From Tenodera sinensis (taxonomy: Eukaryota > Arthropoda > Insecta > Mantodea > Mantidae): a DNA stretch of 64,000 bases. The stretch is taken from the NCBI GenBank assembly GCA_030765045.1, contig CM060964.1, positions 278,064,888 to 278,128,887 of the forward strand, given 5' to 3'. The first letter of the stretch is position 1; the number at the start of each line of letters is the position of its first letter. The translations under genes and the position numbers were made by a program. Positions 59,876-64,000 of this stretch are shown piece after piece. Under the pieces are notes generated by a model. It had not been told where the DNA came from and ran no database searches. It saw only the letters and a list, made by a program, of their open reading frames with translations.

Positions 59876-59991
59876 GAACAAATTAGAAACTAAAAACTTC
59901 ACTTATCTAAGTAATATTGCACCAAAGAACTTGCAATATTATGTACTAAGATAAGTGAAGTTTTTAGTGTATAATTTGTTCTTACTTTAGA
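59876..59991. repeat. Short fold-back repeat (family F)
   Basis: TCTAAAGTAAGAACAAATTA and the following 35 bp are inverted at 59940-59991, with a small centre (GCACCAAAGAACTTGC). The family tail ATCTTGTTGCTTCACTGTAA follows. It lacks the CTCGAGTTTCAAGTTG inner part of the larger copies. Confidence 0.88.
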
Positions 59992-60236
59992 ATCTTGTTG
60001 CTTCACTGTAAATAGCTTCAATTTCCTTAATTATAAATTTCTTTATCACTCTATCTCGAAATGAGTTAACAGGAAAAGAAAGAATGGAAAAAAAAAACAA
60101 AAAAAAAAACAGGGTGGTTGTAATTTCACGTCTTTTTTTATTACATATTTATTTTCAACTGTTCAGCTCTATGTAGGATACTCAATTAATACATTTCTGT
60201 TATTAGCACTGTCCATAAGCTTTGATGTTTCATATA

Positions 60237-60461
60237 CACCCTAAAACAAAAATAAGCAGACTCTGGAAGCGTATATTTGTCTAAGTCCAACCACTCAGCC
60301 ATCGGCTCACATTGAATAGTTGAGACTCAATACGAGAAATGACAACAGAATGACGCTAAAGACACCCATTCCGTGACACCATTGTAAACCGGCCGCAGAA
60401 ACGACATGGACTTAGACAAATATACACTTCCAGAGTCTGCTCATTTTTTTGTCTTAGGGTG
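60237..60461. mobile_element. 225-bp Tc1/mariner-type MITE with TA duplication
   Basis: Terminal inverted repeats of about 55 bp: left CACCCTAAAACAAAAATAAG and right (reverse complement) CACCCTAAGACAAAAAAATG, continuing through CAGACTCTGGAAG and TATATTTGTCTAAGTCCA. TA lies on each side (60235-60236, 60462-60463). The GC-richer core has no coding capacity. Confidence 0.88.
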
Positions 60462-60469
60462 TATACATA

Positions 60470-61140
60470 TTAGTGGACCAGACAGACATTGTGCTCAAAC
60501 GTATATCCAAAAATTATACAATTGTGTAAATAAACTAAACTGTCACTGTGAAATAAACATGTCAAAACATCACCAATACCGCAAATTTCTCTTCTCCCGT
60601 GGGTTAGAAGTTGCCATTGTGCATTCTCTGTAGCAGGAAGATGGCCATGTTTGTTGTAGTTAGGTGATTATACATATATATTATATTGTATTACTGTATA
60701 AGAAAACGTACTAAACTTCCAGGCTGTGCCTATAATGCACAACATCACAATGCCCCTAAGTAACATACTTCATTCTCTTTAATCTGAACAATGTACTTTA
60801 TCTTATATTATAAACATTGAGTGATAAGTATCTTAAGAGCACATGCATGCTTCGTTCAGGTTACTTGTTATTATCAGTATGTGCTAATTAAACTCAAGGG
60901 GACCATGTCCAGAGGCGGCTGTGCTTTACTTGGATGGGAAATGCTGCATTATGTAGGAAAACTACTTATTTATCTACTTTTGTTCGTGTGTAACGGTGAG
61001 GCTCACCAGTACTGTCTTCCAGGCTATAGTACCTTTTTACTGTTGAGCTGTTTGCCATGTTTTATTTTTTACTTTTTATCTCCAGTTCAACTCCTGGAAA
61101 TTTTATTATCTGTTGCGACTCTTTGAGTGCTATTCAGGTG
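60470..61140. other. No gene recognised
   Basis: A 101-codon plus-strand frame (60821-61126) is hydrophobic at its end but shows no splice or family support. It may be upstream LINE sequence. Confidence 0.35.
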
Positions 61141-61144
61141 CTGC

Positions 61145-61999
61145 AACTCGTCATTGATTCATAAAATACTAACACTCATATCTCAGTTTCTATCTCGCGG
61201 ATACCAGTTTATTTTTACCTGGACCCCAGGCCATGTGTGTATTCCTGGCAACGAGGAAGCAGATCCAGCTGGTAAGTCTGCATGTCGCTTGCCGTGATTA
61301 TCAATGCGCCCACTGCCTTACACAGATGTGCAGCGGTATTTCCATTGTCTATTAGCTGTATAGCAGGAATCGTGGGAAGCACTGGCTGGCACCCAACTCC
61401 GAGCAATTAAGGATGGCGTTCAACCCTGGATGACCTGCAGGGATGCCAGGTGGGCTGAAGTTATTCTAACCTGCCTGAGGATAGGGCACACGCGAGCCAC
61501 TCATGACCACCTTCTGTGCGGTGACCCGGTGCCTGTCTGTCCAACATGTGAAATTCAACTCTCTATGTACATGTATTACTAGATTGTCTGCAAAATGCTC
61601 GTGAGCGTCAATCTATTGGTCTGGGATTGACACTAGCCTCTATTTTGGGTGACAATGCGGTGTCTGTGGCTAAGACTCTGCGGTTTGTTGCTGATATTGG
61701 CTTTGAAAAACAGGTCTGACGTGTTTTTAGCCTTTTAAGATATTTTTACATGTTTTAATGTATTGATTTTTTGGACTCAGGCTTATTTTTCTTTTTAGTT
61801 TTTGGTGGTTTTTAGATTTTAGAAGTTTCATGGTATTTTAAGCCTTTTATGCTTTACATTTTACTGTTTTCATTGTTTAGTATTTTACCCATCTCTTTTA
61901 ATTCTGAGTTTAATTATATGAGTGTGTTTTAACCATTTTGTTTAACTATGGGTTCAAATGACATTGTTGATGGGCCGTTAAACCCCACACACTCACTCT
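61145..61999 (+). mobile_element. 3' fragment of a LINE (RNase H to 3' end)
   Basis: Translation gives LSRGYQFIFTWTPGHVCIPG, NEEADPAGK (RNase H C-terminal region, PGHVGIxGNExAD), then LRAIKDGVQPWMTCRDARWA, LRIGHTRATHDHLLCGD and CPTCEIQ, the C-terminal HxxL..C-x2-C segment of I/Jockey-type LINEs. The 3' end is GGGCCGTTAAACCCCACACA with CACTC repeats. Its G/C-rich codons differ from the surrounding AT-rich DNA. Confidence 0.82.
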
Positions 62000-62157
62000 A
62001 CCTTTGTCATCTATCTCCTTTGCTTTTGTAATGGTTACTACCATTTGTTGTATAATGTTCCAATGGTTGTTGGCTCTCTAGCACAATTTGCACAGTGTAT
62101 ATGATTTAATTAGACTTCAAAAGCATTCTTCAATAAATAATACTATATTAAATTTGT

Positions 62158-62690
62158 AGGTTAAGCGGATTGTTATAGAATGACGTGTATACATCATTGG
62201 AATTCATGACAAATCATGTAAAATACTCACTTCAGTACTGCACCTTACACATTTGCACAATGTATATTTGTTAATTACACTTTTAAATACGTTTTCTCAA
62301 TAAGTGCGCATTTTCTCTGTACTATTAATGCTAAGCTGTGACAAAAATGCCCTGGAATCCGATCGCAGCATTAACTACTGGAAATTCTAAAACGCGATCA
62401 CAGAGAAATATATATTACACTTTTAGGTTAAGATGATTGTTATAGAAGGCATGTGTATACATATTGGAGTTCATGACATCATTTAAAATGCTCACTTCAA
62501 TACTGCATGTTATACATTTGCACAACGTATAATGTTGAAGTACACTTTTAATTACTTTTGCTTAATAAGTGCACACTTTTAATGTGATATTAATGCTAAG
62601 CTGTGACAAATATGTCCTAGAATCCTACTGCAGAACAAAATACCAGAAAGTCTAAAACGTGATCGCAGCGCTGCTTGACGGGTCCTGTGA
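62158..62690. repeat. 267-bp tandem duplication next to the LTR
   Basis: The phrase AGGTTAAG..GATTGTTATAGAA at 62158 recurs at 62425, and the units stay alignable through TTCATGAC, CTCACTTCA, ACATTTGCACAA, GCTAAGCTGTGACAAA and AAAACG(C/T)GATC. It may be the distal U3 of the following LTR or an unrelated repeat. Confidence 0.75.
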
Positions 62691-62699
62691 ACGTAAACC

Positions 62700-63580
62700 A
62701 TCCAAATATCAACACATTAATTAATTGAAAAGAACATGTTCTATCGGGTCAAATTATGAATCTAAACTATTCTCGAATCACATTTTATCACACACACAAA
62801 AGTTGATACCGAAATTTAGATTTCCGATCGAATGGGCTTTTGAAAAAGACACGTTTTAATTTAATTGCCGGATATGAGATTTGCGATAAATATTGAGTAA
62901 TAACATAAATAGATAATATAGCAGGAAGTGTTGTAAGGTGAGCAAGATATGAGTAAATAATAGTCGTTAAATTTGTAGAATAAACGCATTATTGGTTTGA
63001 AATTAACGAGTCATGACGTCATACCACATAGTTTAAATACACGTTCGAAAGTCAGTTCTACAAACCTTAAAAGTCGCGCGAGATATCTAATAAAATATAA
63101 AGTAAACATCGTTTAATCCTAAAAAAGTAATTATATATTTGAAATTCATAAAAGAACATGTTATAATAGAAAGGGACATTTCTAAATTGCGGGAAAAGGA
63201 AATAGCATTTTGGATACGAGGCTTTCTTGGATGACGTCATGACATTCAAATGAACGAACGGTCTTCTTAGCGTGGGTAAGAGAGGAAGAGTCAGTACTCA
63301 ACCAGAGACCAGTACGGGAGTTCGTGCTGCGCGGATGTGATTGCGATGCCTCTACAGATACAAATATTTTCGGCATAACTCCTGAAAATATTTAAAAAGA
63401 AAATAAACAATATAAAAAGTTGTTCTTGGGTTGTCCATTACACTTACGCAAACCCGAGATAAAGAGATCTTATGCAGAACTAGCCGGGGCGAGCTACATC
63501 GAAGGGCAACGTCACGTCACCAACGACTTCAGCTTCAAATGGCGAGGCAATAACTAGGACACAACGATTTTACAGCTTCA
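62700..63580 (+). mobile_element. Probable 5' LTR of a Ty3/gypsy- or retrovirus-like element
   Basis: The 3' boundary is inferred at ..GCTTCA (63580), 3 bp before the primer-binding site. TTTAAATA (63032-63039) with TCAGTT (63052-63057) looks like a TATA/initiator pair, and AATAAA (63402-63407) like the poly(A) signal, so U3, R and U5 can be sketched. The left boundary is uncertain because the second LTR lies outside the window. Confidence 0.6.
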
Positions 63581-63583
63581 AAT

Positions 63584-63601
63584 TGGCGCCCAACGTGGGG
63601 C
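63584..63601 (+). promoter_or_regulatory. Lysine-tRNA primer-binding site
   Basis: TGGCGCCCAACGTGGGGC is an 18-base match to the complement of the 3' end of animal tRNA-Lys (the Lys1,2 type used by several retroelements). It fixes the orientation of the element as plus strand. Confidence 0.9.
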
Positions 63602-63783
63602 CCCGAAAGAATGGACCAACCCCCCAAGACGACCAGATCAGCATCGAACCAGCAGACAAGAAGGTGCCCAGCGTGTCAACATCTGTGAAACGTGTAGTGA
63701 ACAAGTTTAAGTGCAGTTAAAGTGAAATAGTGAAAATATTGAAAATTTTGGTGAGTAGAAAAACACATGTAAATAGCTTAGAA

Positions 63784-64000
63784 ATGGAAGACAGTGACAC
63801 TGATTTTTTAGGTTTTGAAAGTCCGGAAATTGAGAAAAGTGTAAGTAGGATGGAAGAATTTAATCGGAATGTAATTGGTAGCAGAATATGCCAAGAAGTA
63901 GAAGATCAGAACGTTAGAGAAACACCTAGAGGTAGTTCAGAAATGTTTAGTAGTAATTTAGAAAGGCCAGCATTTATGTCAGAAATAGAGAATATGTTTC
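63784..64000 (+). CDS. Start of an LTR-element ORF1 (gag-like), cut by the window end
   Basis: An open frame of 72 codons from an ATG 183 bp after the primer site, running off the window. The visible part is acidic and Ser/Glu-rich with no recognisable domain. A GT splice-donor-like GGTGAGTA lies in the leader near 63750. The position after LTR, primer site and leader is what supports a gag-like identity; the family (errantivirus or other Ty3/gypsy) cannot be decided here. Confidence 0.55.
   Translation, partial: MEDSDTDFLGFESPEIEKSVSRMEEFNRNVIGSRICQEVEDQNVRETPRGSSEMFSSNLERPAFMSEIENMF

Overview
The window is animal genomic DNA, AT-rich, intron-bearing and about as repeat-dense as large arthropod genomes. 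The remnants of Jockey-type LINEs, SETMAR-type mariner, CGGBP1-like hAT, GTF2IRD2-like hAT, piggyBac and FLYWCH/MULE transposases, together with tRNA-derived SINEs, point to an arthropod, most likely an insect with long introns. That assignment is an inference. Nothing bacterial, no CRISPR array and no operon is present.

I can support two host genes. A chloride intracellular channel (CLIC) family gene lies on the minus strand. Its exons are at 29306-28966, 28832-28615 and 13709-13477, the splice phases agree, and the predicted protein is 263 residues; intron 2 is about 14.9 kb and full of transposons. Upstream, in divergent orientation, is a small two-exon plus-strand gene (30292-30351 and 30440-30610) for a 76-residue single-pass membrane protein that I do not recognise.

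Layout. 1-13.4 kb: a palindrome, a Tigger element (972-3904, TA duplication) carrying two nested insertions, SINEs, one full copy of an unclassified repeat (here 'repeat A') and unannotated DNA. 13.5-29.4 kb: the CLIC gene, whose large intron holds a fold-back repeat family, a mariner remnant split by an inverted-repeat element, a tandem repeat, LINE fragments, SINEs and more repeat A. 30.3-30.6 kb: the small membrane-protein gene. 34.2-36.6 kb: a complete but dead piggyBac with TTAA duplication. 37.3-39.9 kb: a GTF2IRD2-like hAT with 8-bp duplication, holding repeat A and about 700 bp of pyrimidine tract. 40-43 kb: Tc1-like and LINE remnants. 44-47 kb: a palindromic SINE with target duplication and a SINE nested in repeat A. 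49-55.6 kb: a long palindrome with a hammerhead-like motif, a CGGBP1-like hAT pseudogene interrupted by a 3-kb Jockey LINE, and a FLYWCH/MULE remnant. 56-62 kb: BED-hAT, LINE and MITE remnants. 62-64 kb: a duplicated 267-bp unit and the 5' end of an LTR element (LTR promoter and poly(A) signals, lysine-tRNA primer site, start of ORF1) running off the window.

The most striking theme is the repeated appearance of near-perfect inverted duplications in unrelated repeat classes: SINE, LINE 5' end, MITE-like units and hammerhead-bearing repeats. I found no single coherent new multi-gene system; the candidates worth following are the palindromes, the hammerhead-like motif, repeat A and the small membrane protein.
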